A stretch of DNA of 64,000 nucleotides. Origin: Cryptomeria japonica. Taxonomy: Eukaryota; Streptophyta; Pinopsida; Cupressales; Cupressaceae. Below the pieces are notes generated by a model. It made no database searches and was not told where the DNA came from. It worked only from the letters and a program-made list of their open reading frames with translations. The stretch is taken from the NCBI RefSeq assembly GCF_030272615.1, contig NC_081412.1:479105157-479169156 (forward strand), written 5' to 3'. A program made the translations under genes and the position numbers. Below, piece after piece: positions 51,754 through 64,000 of the stretch (its first letter is position 1; the number at the start of each line of letters is the position of its first letter).

Positions 51754-53077
51754 AGAGCATTGAGAGAGAATGCAAACCTTACATTGTTAAAAATTGCTAT
51801 TATGGGAAAGGACATCCAAACTATCCAACTTCATTAAATCCCCTTTTAATGGTACATCCAACATTTTTAGACTTAGACCAAGCTTACTTTATTATATAAG
51901 GATAGGAAGTCTCAACCCTTACCCACTTATGTATAAGAAATCATGCAATTATATAAACTTATTTGATACAAGAGAGAGCATATAGAGGTGATATGTTTGG
52001 TAGATTTTCTCAATTAGTGAAAGAGAGCTAACATGGTTTATTATGCAACTATAAATCTCTTTCAAAAATAAAAGTTATTGAGTTAGTACGCTTAGTTAAG
52101 TGTATCATAAAGAGTCAAGATCCCCTAGCTAAAAGAAAAAAGAATAATTTGCATGAAAATATTTATTTTAAATCTTATTTTGTTACAAATCACTCCTAAG
52201 CATAATTGCACATAGCAAGAAAGTTAAAGATAAAATTGTTTGACTTGAATGACACCTACATATAAATTACCTAGGTTGGTAATTAAGACCAATAAACAAT
52301 AAACGGAGAGCAACACTAAGCTCTATTCAACAATAAACATCCCTTGACATTAATTGATCCATAAGGATCTAGAAAAAAAACACTCAAGGAAAAAACTAAG
52401 AACTCCTTTTGAAAAGAAGCTCTACAATTGAGTGTTTTGCATAATAATCAAACCCTTAGGGACAACAACACCATGATTTAATTGTTGGGGTGGTTTTGTT
52501 TGTGATAATGGTGATTGAGGATGTGTCACATCAATTGCATTAATGGCATGATGGCTTCATCTCGATGTTTGTTAGAATTTTAATTTCTCTTCTAAGACAA
52601 CACAAAATGGAACAACAAATGTGATAGAATCATACTTCAAGTTATAAGGGGAAGTTGCTTGAGACCTAAAACTTAAAACTATAAACCAATGTTACAAGAC
52701 TCAGATTCAACTTAGCCTCGAAAAACTGATTTCTGACTTGGACTCAAACTTGGCCAAGACTTGGAAAATTGAGAAAACCACGAAATATGAAACTTTGGCT
52801 TGTTGTCACCTTCCTTGTAGTGATTTTGCTTGTGTGAAAGGAAGTGCAAGTTCAAATGCACATACATGAAGTCATCTACATTTCTTGAGTGTAGTCAATT
52901 ACATTTTATCAAGTGGATAGAGTAGTATGCACTCCAATTCCTCTAAATTGAAGATGAAATAGAAACCTTGTAAGATTTTAAGTTGGAAAGTTAGAGCTAT
53001 AAATATAAATTATAAATGAAGCTTCAAAAGTTGTATTTAATTTTTTTTAATAGTAAACTTGTAATGAAATGTTGATC
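51754..53077. other. Intergenic, nothing recognised
   Basis: AT-rich. A patch at 52690-52790 carries GACTTGGACTC-type words like those near 45800. I see no further exon of the gene at 46658, although an intron could continue here. Confidence 0.45.
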
Positions 53078-53794
53078 TGGTGTAGTCACCAGTTAGGAGG
53101 GACCTCAAAAAGATCAATCTGGATCGGGCAACAAGAGTAAACACAACGGAAACAAGAGACTATGATGGAGACAATGCAAAACTGAGTATATTAGATCATG
53201 AAAACTTATTATAGATAGCCGGTAACATCCGGGTTACAAGATTCGACTCACTTGCTTGCTGCAAACATGCTTAATTAAAAAACGGGTCACTCTTGGACCT
53301 CCAAACCTAAGATCTATCTACAATGTTCTATCTGATTTCCTTCTGACTGACTTCTAATGCTCAATTACAATGATTTATATGATCCAAGAAGATCCGGTTG
53401 ACCCAAAAGGAATCAAATGCTAAAGAACAAGATCAAACGTGTAAAACCAATAGGTCGACCTCCACCAAAGAGATTCCTTTGGAAAATCCAAAGGATGAAG
53501 TGTGGATCAAAGGGAAGGTCAGCCACACACCAAGGAACATTGGAATCAACTCACAGGTCTTCGCAAGCTACGTAAGGGATCCGATAGATTCACCAATGCA
53601 AATAGGTCCTAAATGGTTCCGATGCCAGAAAATTGTCTCGGAATCCAGAATCGATAACTTGTCAGAAAATGATCCAAATGCTCTGCGGTTTAGGAATAAG
53701 GAATATGATCATGTCCTCGAGCAAAATCCAACTCCACAAGATCCGGTGAGCCAATGCAAGAAAATGCAGAATGAAATGTTGAAATTGCAAAACA
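53078..53794 (-). repeat. 3' LTR of element F
   Basis: Matches 59550-60269 over its whole length with scattered changes. A 134-codon open frame inside it is broken in the sister LTR and is not taken as a gene. Confidence 0.9.
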
Positions 53795-53879
53795 GAAAAT
53801 AAATATTTTTGGTTGATGCAAGATAGCCAAGAACCGGGGATGCTCTTGCATCAGACATCCGGGGTTGTTGAAAAAGTGA

Positions 53880-55106
53880 ATCTCTCACTTTGCCGGGGTT
53901 AGAGGAAAACCAAGGCGGTCTACCTCTGCTTGAGAAATCCAAGATGAATCTTCAACTGGTCTCTACTTCCATTTTACAAGATACTCTTTATATTGACTGT
54001 TCTGGGTGCTACGCCCAATCCTATTGTCCAAAATGTCTTCAATTTGATTTGGCTCCTTTCGGGGCAATTGTTTCTCCAAGTCTACAATACTGTCCTCATT
54101 GAGTTCTGGTTCATGATTCTGATGTAGATCTGCAATGTTAAATATAGGTGAAATACTCAAACTATCCGGTAACTCCACTTCATATGCTTTTTCGGAACTG
54201 AACTTCCTCAAGATCTTACAAGGTCCAAACTTCCTTATCTGCAACTTGCTATAGGTTCCAACTTGAAATCTCTCTTTTCTCAGATACACCATCACTTCAT
54301 CGCCAACTTCAAATTCCGTATGTCTTCTCTTCTCATCTGCTTTCTCTTTATACTTGATGTTCATGTCCTCCAAACGCTGCTTAACCTGATTATGCAAGGC
54401 CTTCATGTGATCTACAAATTCTTCTGCCTCTGCACTCCACTTGTCTTCATTACTGACATCTCTTAATTCTGATATACCTCTAAGGTGTGCTCCGATAACA
54501 GTCTCAAAAGGTGTTCTTCTGGTACTCCTGCTCATTGGATTATTGTAGGCAAACTCTGTTTGTGCAAGAATCAAATCCCAACTTCCGGTTTTCTCTCGAA
54601 CCAAGCATCTCAACAAATTTCCCAAGCTCCTGTTTACTACCTCTATCTGTCCATCAATCTATGGGTGAAAAGTAGAACTGAACTTCAAATCTGTCTTCAT
54701 CTTCTTCCAAAGTGTTCTCCAAAAATAACCAACAAACTTAGTATCTTTGTCTGAAACTATGCTCTTAGGTAATCCATGCAACCTTACCACTTCCTTGAAA
54801 AATAGGTCAGCTATATGCACTACATCTGATGTCTTCTTACAAGGTATGAAATGAGCCATCTTCGAGAATCTATCCACTACCACAAATATAGAATCATTCC
54901 CTCTTTGTGTCTTGGGCAATCCAAGTGTGAAATCCATGCTTATATCCTCCCAAGGTCTATCCAATACTGTCAAAGGCTTATACAATCCCATATTCTGACT
55001 ACTGCCTTTTGCAACTTGACAAACTCTACAACTCTGCACAAATTTCCTAACATCTTTATGAATTTGAGGCCAAAGTAATGCTCACTCACCAATGCTATTG
55101 TCTTAT
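53880..55106 (-). pseudogene. Element F integrase and chromodomain, broken
   Basis: From right to left on the minus strand: end of the HHCC finger (LVSEHYFG, then [11 protein letters not shown]); catalytic core with [16 protein letters not shown] and, after a stop at about 54656, DGQIEVVNR; the GPY/F-like module (GDEVMVYLRKERFQVGTYSK); and a chromodomain (IEDILDNRIG...YKEYLVKWKWRPVEDSSW). Frame changes near 55040 and a stop at about 54656 disable it. The chromodomain can direct insertion to certain chromatin in this class. Confidence 0.9.
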
Positions 55107-55913
55107 TAATGTAATAAAGGTAGGGAGAATCAACGAAGGACGTCCCATCTGTGCAGCCTAAACACAAACACCATGCAAGATATACTGGTAACTGGTAACA
55201 CAACACAGATAAAGCAGAAAGAGCAACCAGTAACACCACATAATACATAACCGATAAACAGTATGAACAATTCTTATAACAATTTGAAGAATTACATATG
55301 CCACATTCTGGATTGCAGTCCAGGATACAAACAATGCTTATAACACAAATATAAGATCCGCAGATTATCTACACATCAAATCAGCCTCCGGTAATAGTCT
55401 GCCGGTTCAACCCTAATCCGGACCTCAGCCCTTCCGGCTTCAAACCTACTAGACCAGAATCTCATTGGTTTTACATATTCTTTCGATCTTGAACTTTTGT
55501 CTTCTATCTTCTGTATCCTGTCCCCTCAAATGATTCGCAAAACTTCAATTTATATCGTCCGCAAATAAGAAATACTTGATCAAGTCGGCCCAAAGACCAA
55601 CCAGTTCATAATGAAACGTGCTAACGGTAACATGTCGACTCAAATCACTAAGAACATCTCCAAAAAGCATAAAACATCACACGGTTCTTCGGGAACATCA
55701 GAAAAGACTCAAGAAACATAAATCAACGATCTGCAAGTCACGAAATCAACCGCAACTCGAAATCATCTTTGCTCAACACTCTGCAAGACTAACCGGTAAG
55801 AACACATCAACCGGGCCAATACCAGAATCGATATCTTACTGGAATTAAATCCAAATGCCATGAATCTCGAACACGATAAAGACAATGAACTCAAGGGAAT
55901 AAATCCAAATCCA
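55107..55913 (-). repeat. LTR of element G, left copy
   Basis: 807 bp, similar throughout to 56374-57180, with shared GGTAACCGGTAACAC-type words. The outer end is degraded (TAATGTAATAAAGG against TGATGCAGTCAAGG). Confidence 0.88.
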
Positions 55914-56373
55914 CAACGCTAAACTCTCAAACATGAAGAAATGCCACGATCTCTAAGCAACTCCACAACTAACTGCTCAAACCAGTAAGAACTACACCGG
56001 TGCTCCTGCATCAGACTCTCAAGGTTAATTGAAAAGTGAGTCCCATCACTTGATCCGGTTCGACGATCTGTCAGTAGGTACTTGCAAGTGCCTCAGGGGT
56101 TCGACGATTTGACTTCAGGTTTCGGTTGCCTCTCCTTAGTGATCTATCGGTCCAACCTACAGCCTGCCTCAATCGACAATCTATTCAAGTCTCCACCCAC
56201 TAACTGCATCAAGCTCAAGCTCTAGGATCGACGGTCTACCTGCAAGCCTTGCTCTGCCTCACGTTCGACGATCTGAACAAGTCCACAAGTTGCCTCAACT
56301 TCCTCTCCAACCAACCGGTACACAACCAACACTCTTTCCAACAATAGGTTCACAAACCAACTCTAATACCATT

Positions 56374-57180
56374 TGATGCAGTCAAGGTAGGGAGATCCAA
56401 TGAAGGATGCCCCATCCTTGCAGCCTAAACACAAACACCATGCAATATATACCGGTAACCGGTAACACAACACAGATAAAGCAGAAAGAGTAACCGGTAA
56501 CACCACATAATATATAACCGGTAAACAGTATGAACAATTCTTTTAACAGTTTGAAGAATTACACATGCCACATTCTGGATCGTAGTCCAGGATACAAACA
56601 ATGCTTACAACACAAATATAAGATCCGCGCATCATCTACACATCAAATCGGCCTTCGGTAACAGTCTGCTGGTTCAACCCTAATCCGGACCTCAACCCTA
56701 CCGAGTTCAGACCTACCGGACCAGAATCTCACCGGTTCTACATCGTCGCTCAATCTCAAATTTCTGTCTTCTATCTTCTGTCTCTTGTCCCCTCAAATGA
56801 TTCACAAAACTTCTATTTATACTGTTCACAAATAATAATAACTTGATCAAGTTGGCCCAAAGACCAACCGGTTCATAATGAAACGTGCTAACGATAACAT
56901 GTCGGCTCAAATTACTAAGAACATCTCCAAAAAGCATAAAACATCACGCAGTTCTCCGGGAACATCGGAAAAGAATCAAGAAACATAAATCAACGATCCG
57001 CAAGTCATAGAATCAACCCCAACCCGAAATCATCTTCGCTCAACACTGTGCAAGACTAACCGGTAAGAACACATCAACCGGGCCAATACTAGAATCCATA
57101 TCTCACTGGAATTAAATCCAAATGCCATGAATCTCGAACACGGTAAAGACAATGAACTCAAGGGAATAAATCCAAATCCA
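56374..57180 (-). repeat. LTR of element G, right copy
   Basis: 807 bp partner of the left copy. Its outer end AAATCCAAATCCA meets the RT frame of F at 57176-57184, with ATCCA shared between the two. Confidence 0.88.
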
Positions 57181-59446
57181 AATATACAATAACAAACTTA
57201 CCCAAGAATTTCTTCAATACCTCATTCATCAACCTCATGAAAGTACTAGGTGCATTAGTCAACCCAAAAGGCATCGCCAACCATTCATACAATCCTTCAT
57301 TTGTCTTGAATGATGTCTTCCACTCATTTCCTTCTCTGATTCTGATATGATGATATCCACTCTTCAAGTCTATCTTTGTGTAGTATTTGGCTCCACTCAA
57401 ATAGTCCATTATGTCATCCATCATAGGTAAAGGAAACCGATAATTCACTGTGATTTTGTTTATTGCTTTGGAATCGGTACACATCCTCCATTCTCCATTC
57501 TTCTTAGGGGCTAATACTATTGGTACTGCACAAGGACTCAGACTTTCTCTGATCAAACCTTTCTTCAGCAATTCATGCACTTGTCTATTCAATTCTTCGT
57601 TTTCTGTCAGTGTTAACCAATGTGCAGCTTTGTTAGGCAAACTAGCTCCAGGAATCAGGTCCATGCAATGGTTGATACTTCTCACAAGTGGTAATCCATC
57701 AGGTACATTATCTGAAATAATGTCTTCATACTCTGTCAGTAACTGTTTTATCTCTTTCGATTGTTCTTCATGTTCCAGGTTCTCAGTCTTCTTTGGAACT
57801 AAGGCAAAACACACATTCTCATGTCTCGTTCCATCCAGGAACTTCCTTCCATCCACTAAATAGATTCTAGCATTCGTACAAACTTCACTATTTAGGGGTT
57901 CCTCCAAGGGTAACAAGGTTTGTTTCATCCCATTTGCTACAATAGTGTATATGTTCTTTCTCCCATCATGTATTGCTTGACTATTAAATTGCCAAGGTCT
58001 ACCCAACAAAAGGTGAGAAATATTCATAGGATTAATATCACACAAGACTTCATCATGATAATTTCCAATTTTCAATTTCACCAAACATTGCGCACTTACT
58101 AATAACTTATGATCATCTCGAGTCCATGCTATCTGATAAGGCTTAGGGTGTTTCAATCTTTCCAACTTCAACTTATTCACCATTTCTTCTGGAACAAGAT
58201 TATTCGAACTATCACTATCGATAACAACTTTACAACACTTATCAGATACCTTACATCTAGCCTTGAACAAATTTCTACTTTGTAAGGGCTCCTCATCTTC
58301 TCCAGTATGACACAAAGCTCTCCTCATCATCAATAGTTCTCCATCTTTTTGGTTTGTTAGCTGATCCGGTGGGGCTTTCTTCTACCAATGATGTTCTTCC
58401 AGTGTTCTCTGTCTTCTTACATTCAAAAGCATGATGTCCTTCTCCTCCACACTTAAAGAAAGTTCCTCTAAACACTCTCTTATCTTGTCTTCTGTCATCC
58501 TTTCCAAAATTTTCATTTCGGTAGCCATCAAGTTCACTTCGCCGGTAGAAATTTCTATCATCCTTCTTGTATGAATTACCTTCTTTGCTTACTTGTCCTT
58601 GTTCTGATCCGTACAGGTTCCTCTTTCTCCTTGAAATCTTCCTCCGGAAAACCTTCCACCTGTACCTCGCTGTCTCTGCTCATGTCTTTTGTTCAAATTC
58701 TCTTTTGCTTTCAAGGCATACTAGTACGCTTCTTCAACACTTTGCAACTTGATCAAACTGAGTTCATTTTGTATAGACATCCATAGTCCATTCAAATATC
58801 TCGCAACTTGTTCAACCTCATCATCGACATGTCCGGATCTAGTATTCAACTTGTAGAATGCTTCGTTGTACTCCTTCACACTAGATTCCTTCTGGTTCAA
58901 GTTCTTCAACTTGCGGAACAGATTTACTTGATAATCAACTGGCATAAACTTCGATTTTAACTTAGCAACCATTCGCTCCCATGATTTGATCTTCTCTTTA
59001 CCTATTCTCTGTCTATCAACCTGCAAATGCTCCCACCAAAGAGATGCATGACCTTTCAACTGGGTACATGCATACTTCACCTTTCTTTCCTCCGCGATGT
59101 TCTCAAAATCAAAATACTTTTCCATCTCCGAGATCCAATCCATCAATTAATCCGAATTCAACTTTCCATCATACTTCAGTGGGGTAAAATGTGGTTTAGT
59201 GTTCGCCTTACTCAAAACCCTCAAGAACCTTTCTTCATCTGGATCGATCGTTGGTGGATTTGCTACTTGTTTTGTCGGGGTTTCGTCTTCCTCATCTTCG
59301 CTCACATCTTTAATATGTCGGCCTCTTCTCTGGGCTATCTCAATGACTTCCAACCTGACTGCAATTCCTCGCAACATTTACATCACACTAGGGTCTGCAT
59401 TCCCATGTGCTCCACCATTCCTATTTCCTCTTTGCGTCATCTTCAT
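57158..59446 (-). pseudogene. Element F gag-protease-RT, broken
   Basis: Gag starts near 59446 (MTQRGNRNGG). Stops follow at about 59379, 59146 and 58721, and there are frame changes near 58600 and 58300. The core has WWEHLQVDR and the VKEYNEAFYKL region. The knuckle reads FKCGGEGHHAFEC, lacking the usual first Cys. The protease active site reads IDSDSSNN, with Asp where Gly is expected. RT runs from PNKAAHW through KINKITVNYRFPLP-like sequence and KIDLKSGYHHIRI to FGLTNAPSTF and VIVYLD, where it is cut off at the second catalytic Asp by element G. The 391-residue frame 57158-58333 is the longest intact piece. Confidence 0.9.
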
Positions 59447-59549
59447 GCCAATCCTCTGCAGCTGCAAGTCGGATCCACAGTCCGCCACCCTACAACAAAA
59501 TTCTCAGGACAACACAATCTTCAGAACAAAATCTCGCTCTGATACCACT

Positions 59550-60269
59550 TGGTGCAGTCACTGGTTAGGAGGAACCTCAAAGAGATCAATCCAGACCGGG
59601 CAGCAAGAGTAAACACAACGGAAACAAGAGGCTATGATGGAGACAATGCAAAACTGAGTATATTAGATCATGAAAACTGATTGCAGATTAACGGTAACAT
59701 CCGGGTTACAAGATTCGACTCACTGGCCTGTTACAAACATGCTTAATTACAGAACAGGTCACTCTCGAACCTCCAAACCTAAGATCTATCTACCATGTTC
59801 TATCTGATTTCCTTCTGACCGACTTCTAATGCTCAATTACAATGATTTATATGATCCGAGAAGATTCGGTCGGCCCAAAAGGAATCAAATGCCGAAGAAC
59901 AATATCAAACATGTAAAACCAATAGGTCGGCCTTCACCAAAGAGATTCCTTCAGAAAATCCAAAGGATGAAGTGCAGATCAAAGGGAAGGTCGGCCACAC
60001 ACTAAGGAACATTGGAATCAACGCACAAGGCTCCACAAGCTACGAAAGGGATCTGGTAGATTCACCAATGTTGCAAATAGGTCCTAAACGGTTTTGGTGC
60101 CAGAAAATTGTCTCGGAATCTGGAATCGATAACTTGCCGGAAAATGATCCAAATGTTTTGCGGTTTAGGAATAAGGAATATGATCATGTCCTCAAGCAAA
60201 ATCCAACTCCACAAGATCCTGTGAGCCAATGCAAGAAAATGCTGAATGAAATGCTAAAATTGCAAAACA
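59550..60269 (-). repeat. 5' LTR of element F
   Basis: 720 bp partner of 53078-53794, adjacent to the primer site at its left edge. Confidence 0.9.
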
Positions 60270-61880
60270 ATATATATATATGGCCACAACTTGCCCAATT
60301 TTGCCCTAATCTTTGTCAAATTTGAACTGAGTACTCGTCTGGACATTTGGCAAGCTTTAAGACTTAGAAGACTCAAATACTTGGCCAATTTGAGATATTT
60401 TGCAAATGGGTATTAGAGCAAGGGAAAAACAAAGAGAAAGTCACAAACACAGAAGCACAACTGATCCAAATACCCACAAAGATCTCTTAGATCAATTATC
60501 AACAATGGAAAAACAAAGGTGGTACAAAGTGATATATATAATTGAGATAGTAGTATTTCTATTTTTTATGTCGGTTTTGTTTATCATATGATATTGTATG
60601 GTATTTTGAACTCAATTGTTGCAAATATGTATACACTTGTGAATTTTAGTTTTCTATGGATGAACCCAATTCTTAATTTTTTGAATTGATTTTTCCAAGT
60701 GTTTGGCTCCTAAACCTGAATTGAAACTAGTAATAGGATCAATAACTTAGATTAGAAACATTACCTTTAAATAATGCTTGGGGAAGAGTTGTGATAAATT
60801 AAGATCTTTGTTAAATTGAGACCTATTTACATATTTATGTACATGTATATACATATCTTAATGTTGTTAGTTGGAAAAGATTCTTGTTTCCTAATTTAGT
60901 CAAATTTTATAGCTTCATTCATTTATAAATTGGACTCAACTGATACAATATTTTAACCATCTATTTTTTCCTTTGCATCCAGAAGTTTGGACGATCTCTT
61001 CTAGCAGAGCATTTAAAAATACCTCAACGAATTATGTTGACAATTTCTAATGATGCTTCTTAGTGACATGTTATATTCTCAAGATGCCAAAGAGCATTTG
61101 TAAAAGTTACACAAACATTTCACGGGTTTTGTACATACCTTTTTTCAAACAACATTTTTGCATTGCACACTTGTCTTGTCTTATTTCAAAAATTTTATTA
61201 GATATTCTTTTTGGTAGATAAATATATGTATATTTGAGCTCCAAGAGTATGTTTTATACATTAAGAAGCAGTTGTATGAAAATTGTAGAAATAGTATATT
61301 ACTTTTTAATTCTTAATGGTGTATTTTCTAACATTAAACAATAATGATTTATAGAATTTTTCTTAATTTAAATTTATTTGTTTAGAAATCTTGGTTGCAT
61401 ATGCTCATTGGCAATTCACATTTATTTTTATTTATATAATTTAAGTTAAGAATTGCATTTTGCAATGTAGTAGTTAAGCTATTTTTTTAAATTCATGATA
61501 AAATATTTCTCCCTTTTAAGTATAGATAGACTTGAAGTTTATGTATAATATTCTTATTTTTTTTATATATTTTTTGAATTAAAAGGCATATGCTGCATAT
61601 TTTATATTAATATAATAAGATATTTACAGGATACCAAAATTATAGTACTGGCCAGAGCATTACAAAAATTTACAACATTTTGCAAATTACATTATATTAC
61701 TTAGAAACCATAACACGAAAGGTATTTATATAGACCTATATTAAACATGCTAAACATTAAAAGCATATTGTACCTATGTAGTCAGTATGGACAAATATGT
61801 TTAGCTATAACCTATTACATTGCTTGCCAAAAAAACCACAGAGATAATCCTCTAACCACGAAACTGTCTTTTGGAAGAGG
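60270..61880. other. AT-rich intergenic, nothing recognised
   Basis: Very AT-rich (many TATATA and TTTATT runs). 60280-60410 has CTTGCCCAATTTTG and GACTCAAATACTTGGCC words that may be a degraded transposon end. No coding region is supported. Confidence 0.5.
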
Positions 61881-61979
61881 ATGGTTCTCCATGTTGGCTA
61901 TCCATTTTACGCTTTATCCCAGATGCACCACCTTCACTCTTTTGAGTGCTTTAATCCTGGTCGAATCAAGCTCATTTCG

Positions 61980-62850
61980 GTGGGTCTACAAAACATTATA
62001 CAATCTCCATGGATCATCATTGTGCAGGTCTTGCACAAAAGCATAAAAAAATTCACCCGATTTAGTATGTTTAAGGTCCCATTTGGGAAAAAGCCATAGG
62101 ATATAATCATTACCGGAGGCCAAATTGTATTTTTGCAGACATTTCAAAAGTTCACCATGCTTCAAAAAACCTGGTATAACAGAGTCACCCACAATAATCT
62201 TGAGCAATTCAAAGGACTAAAGACCATCCAAGAGTTTGATAGGAATATAGAGAGGAGCTGGGAGGGAAATAGCAATCGAGGAGCCGAAGGGGACAAGATT
62301 CATTCCCCTATTACATTTTTCATGGCATCTAAATGATCAGAACAAGACACTTTGAAAACCCTACTGCTTTCCCCATCATCCAGCGTTTCTACAAAAGGTA
62401 ATCCCCCCCTTTTTGGTTTCACTGGGACCCTAAAGTTTTTCAGGTAATGGTCCATACTCAAGAGGAATTTGAAAATGCAGCCCTCTTTTGAGATATTTAA
62501 AGCCCCAATTACCAACTAGATAAATGGAAAAGTCGGGTAAACAAGAAACTATTACATAGAAGAGAAAATTTGTGATAGATACTTTTTACTCGAACATATG
62601 ACCGCTTGAAAGCAACAGAGGTCGAGTAGTTTAAACTTGAAAGGAGCACCAAGCCAAACTCCCACAATTCATGCCGAGTAAAATCACCACACCGCAATGA
62701 ACTCTTCGACCAAACACCTTCAATTAATACCTTGCTTGTATATGCTGGAATAAATAAATAGGGAAACTTATGAACATTTCCATAAACGACAATCATGAAA
62801 AGATATGCGATATCAATATCGTAGCTTGGATTAAAGAAGGTTGCCATCCC
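61980..62850 (-). pseudogene. Unidentified broken coding traces
   Basis: Three minus-strand pieces (62847-62509, 62515-62300, 62207-61986) lie in order in different frames and have protein-like composition: aromatic-rich, with YDIDIAYLFMIVVYGNVHKFPYL reduced here to YDIDIAYLFMIV, then KPKRGGLPFVETLDDGESS, then GEFFYAFVQDLHNDDPWRLY. Together they could be one decayed gene or a retroelement accessory frame of about 290 residues. I do not recognise the family. Confidence 0.35.
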
Positions 62851-63386
62851 TGAATGATTTATTGCAATGACATTTGCAGAAGTGGAGTGCGAATATACTT
62901 GTAGAAGTCAAATCCATATAAGCTCGCATCAAATATTGGGAGCTTAGTTGTCCTCGGGTTTTGCGGTACAAAACAAGTGTTGCCAAGTAATTAAGCAAAA
63001 ACATGCGGCCATAGAATGAAGATTGATGTATGTGTTGGCACTCGTGTGAGTAGTGGAGTAGGCTGAGTCACGTACGTGGGCATTATTGCATTTTCAAAAT
63101 GCATTAATGTGAGAAATCTTGCAAATATTTGAATGTTAGCACCTCAATCTTCAGATGTCGTAAATGTGGGGACTTGCGAAGGCAACGTGAGCTATCACGA
63201 ACTGGAGAAGAGCCATGTCAGCCATTTTAGTGGAAAGTTTGAAATATCTTTTGATGATGCCAATAACGCCAGCTAGACTTGAAAAAATTATATAATATGA
63301 CAAAATGATAGTCGACAAAGGGTCGAAAATTGTTCCTGCAAAACAAAATGAATTAGTAACAAAAGTAGTTGACCTTGAACCAATTA
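62851..63386. other. Intergenic, nothing recognised
   Basis: No supported gene or repeat between the broken traces and the RNase H remnant. Confidence 0.4.
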
Positions 63387-64000
63387 CTACATCATGTCAT
63401 CTCTTAAGACTTGTAAATGTCTCTGAGGCATAGTAATGTCATCTTTCACAAATGTGTCAAATTCACCTGCTTGAGCAATAGCTATGTTTGCTAATTCATC
63501 TGCCGCTTTATTGGCTTCCCTGTATACACGATTGGTCTGATATGAATCAAAATCATAGAGAATTTGCTTAACTTTTTGCAGAATATGGGCAATCTTCCAG
63601 TTACAAACTAATTGCTCCCTGTAGGCATTGATAATTAACAAAGAATCCCCTTCAATTAAGAGCATTTTAATATTCAAATCCCTTGTTGTATTTCTGCTTG
63701 ATTATTCGTTCCTTCAGGAAGCTTAATTGATTTAGCTTGGAGTAGCTATCCCTTTTGATCTCTCAATAGGATCCCTGCTCCAAAAAGACTTGGATTACCT
63801 TTTGAAGATCCGTCAAAATTCAGTTTAATATAATTGCATTGGGGAGGTAGCCATCTAACCTTACTTCTATCTATCTTAACAAAGTTTCCAACATGCTGAC
63901 TTCCTTTCAATGGTAAAGAAAGTTGAGGCCATAACTTTAAGTGAGATGCATCCCAATCTGTGAAGTCAGATGATACATTCTTTGACTTGGAAACATAAGC
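63387..64000 (-). pseudogene. RNase H domain remnant of a LINE-type element, cut by the window edge
   Basis: Type I RNase H of the plant non-LTR kind. From the right edge: LNFDGSSKGNP (first Asp, about 63825), GAGILLRD, a stop near 63749, then NNQAEIQ (Glu, about 63700). A gap and frame change of some 20 residues follow, and then 63677-63387 reads MLLIEGDSLLIINAY (third acidic residue) and VYREANKAADELANIA (last conserved Asn/Asp region), ending at TGA-type stop 63387. RNase H removes template RNA. The stop and the deletion disable it. The RT part would lie beyond the window. Confidence 0.75.

Larger units (their letters stand above)
55107..57180 (-). mobile_element. Element G: small non-coding LTR element (TRIM/LARD-like)
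   Basis: Two direct repeats of 807 bp (55107-55913 and 56374-57180) flank only 460 bp. Read in reverse, the right repeat ends GACTGCATCA and is followed by TGGTATTAGAG, a degenerate tRNA-iMet primer site, so the right repeat is the 5' LTR. The interior repeats TTCGACGATCTG-type words and holds no gene. It interrupts F between RT and integrase. No target duplication is visible, and about 1 kb of F is missing. Confidence 0.85.
53078..60269 (-). mobile_element. Element F: Ty3/gypsy chromovirus, reverse, internally deleted
   Basis: LTRs of about 717 and 720 bp (53078-53794 and 59550-60269) begin TGGTG(T/C)AGTCAC and end TTGCAAAACA on the plus strand. Read in reverse, the right LTR is followed by TGGTATCAGAGCG (about 59534-59546), the exact tRNA-iMet type primer site. 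Gag, protease and the first half of RT lie at 59446-57158. Integrase and chromodomain lie at 55106-53880. The rest of RT and RNase H are missing where element G sits. A matching target duplication is not seen (TGATC against ATATA). Confidence 0.9.

Noticed and set aside
53398-53802. 134-codon open frame in the left LTR of F
   Set aside because: Lies wholly in an LTR and is not kept intact in the sister LTR; no gene features.
1-64000. tRNA, rRNA or organelle-derived sequence
   Set aside because: I saw no cloverleaf with conserved loop sequences and no rRNA core sequence, but a scan by eye cannot exclude a short RNA gene.

Overview
The window reads as AT-rich nuclear DNA of a seed plant with a large, repeat-filled genome; a conifer-like genome is my best guess. 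The grounds are plant-type Ty3/gypsy chromoviruses with a tRNA-iMet primer site, LTRs of about 2 kb and longer, a plant hAT transposase, and long stretches without host genes. The species call is inference. Almost everything is mobile DNA of different ages, plus one likely host gene fragment at 46.6-47.5 kb.

Layout. 1-6.9 kb: old remnants, including a decayed chromovirus gag-protease (2.26-3.76 kb) and a 1.9 kb foldback element (4.58-6.47 kb). 6.9-34.1 kb: a multi-level nest. An old element here called D2 (6.9-34.1 kb) received element A (9487-14768, TSD gttat) and element E1 (14802-33754). E1 received chromovirus C (14813-30955). The 5' LTR of C received element D (16969-23636, TSD cagtt), and part of that LTR is replaced by a LINE fragment. 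34.3-40.6 kb: element E2 (TSD ggttg), itself holding a reversed solo LTR of the C family. 40.6-42.5 kb: a probable solo LTR of another family (J). 43.8-45.6 kb: an 855 bp tandem duplication. 46.66-47.46 kb: three exons with matching phases. 47.97-51.75 kb: an apparently complete hAT transposon with a perfect 8 bp target duplication and an uninterrupted 771-residue transposase. 53.1-60.3 kb: a reversed chromovirus (F) whose RT/RNase H part was lost where a small LTR element (G) sits. 60.3-64 kb: AT-rich DNA, unidentified broken coding traces, and a broken RNase H domain at the right edge.

Most unusual content. (1) D looks like a solo LTR of about 6.7 kb: TG...CA ends, a 5 bp target duplication, no terminal repeat, and a TATA box near its right end. 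Its U3-like part carries one long uninterrupted reading frame of 1118-1259 residues of unknown function, and its U5-like part holds eight perfect copies of a 12-mer. D2 is a decayed copy of the same frame. (2) A is an LTR element with gag, protease and then, in the same frame, a 721-residue frame full of PYGVR-like repeats in place of reverse transcriptase and integrase. (3) E2 carries about 30 dispersed copies of a short hairpin motif. (4) Many stop codons that break C, and probably A, fit C-to-T change at CAG or CGA, as expected from decay of methylated DNA.

C, F and hAT explain part of the mobility machinery. A, D, E and G lack reverse transcriptase and integrase and would have depended on enzymes supplied elsewhere.
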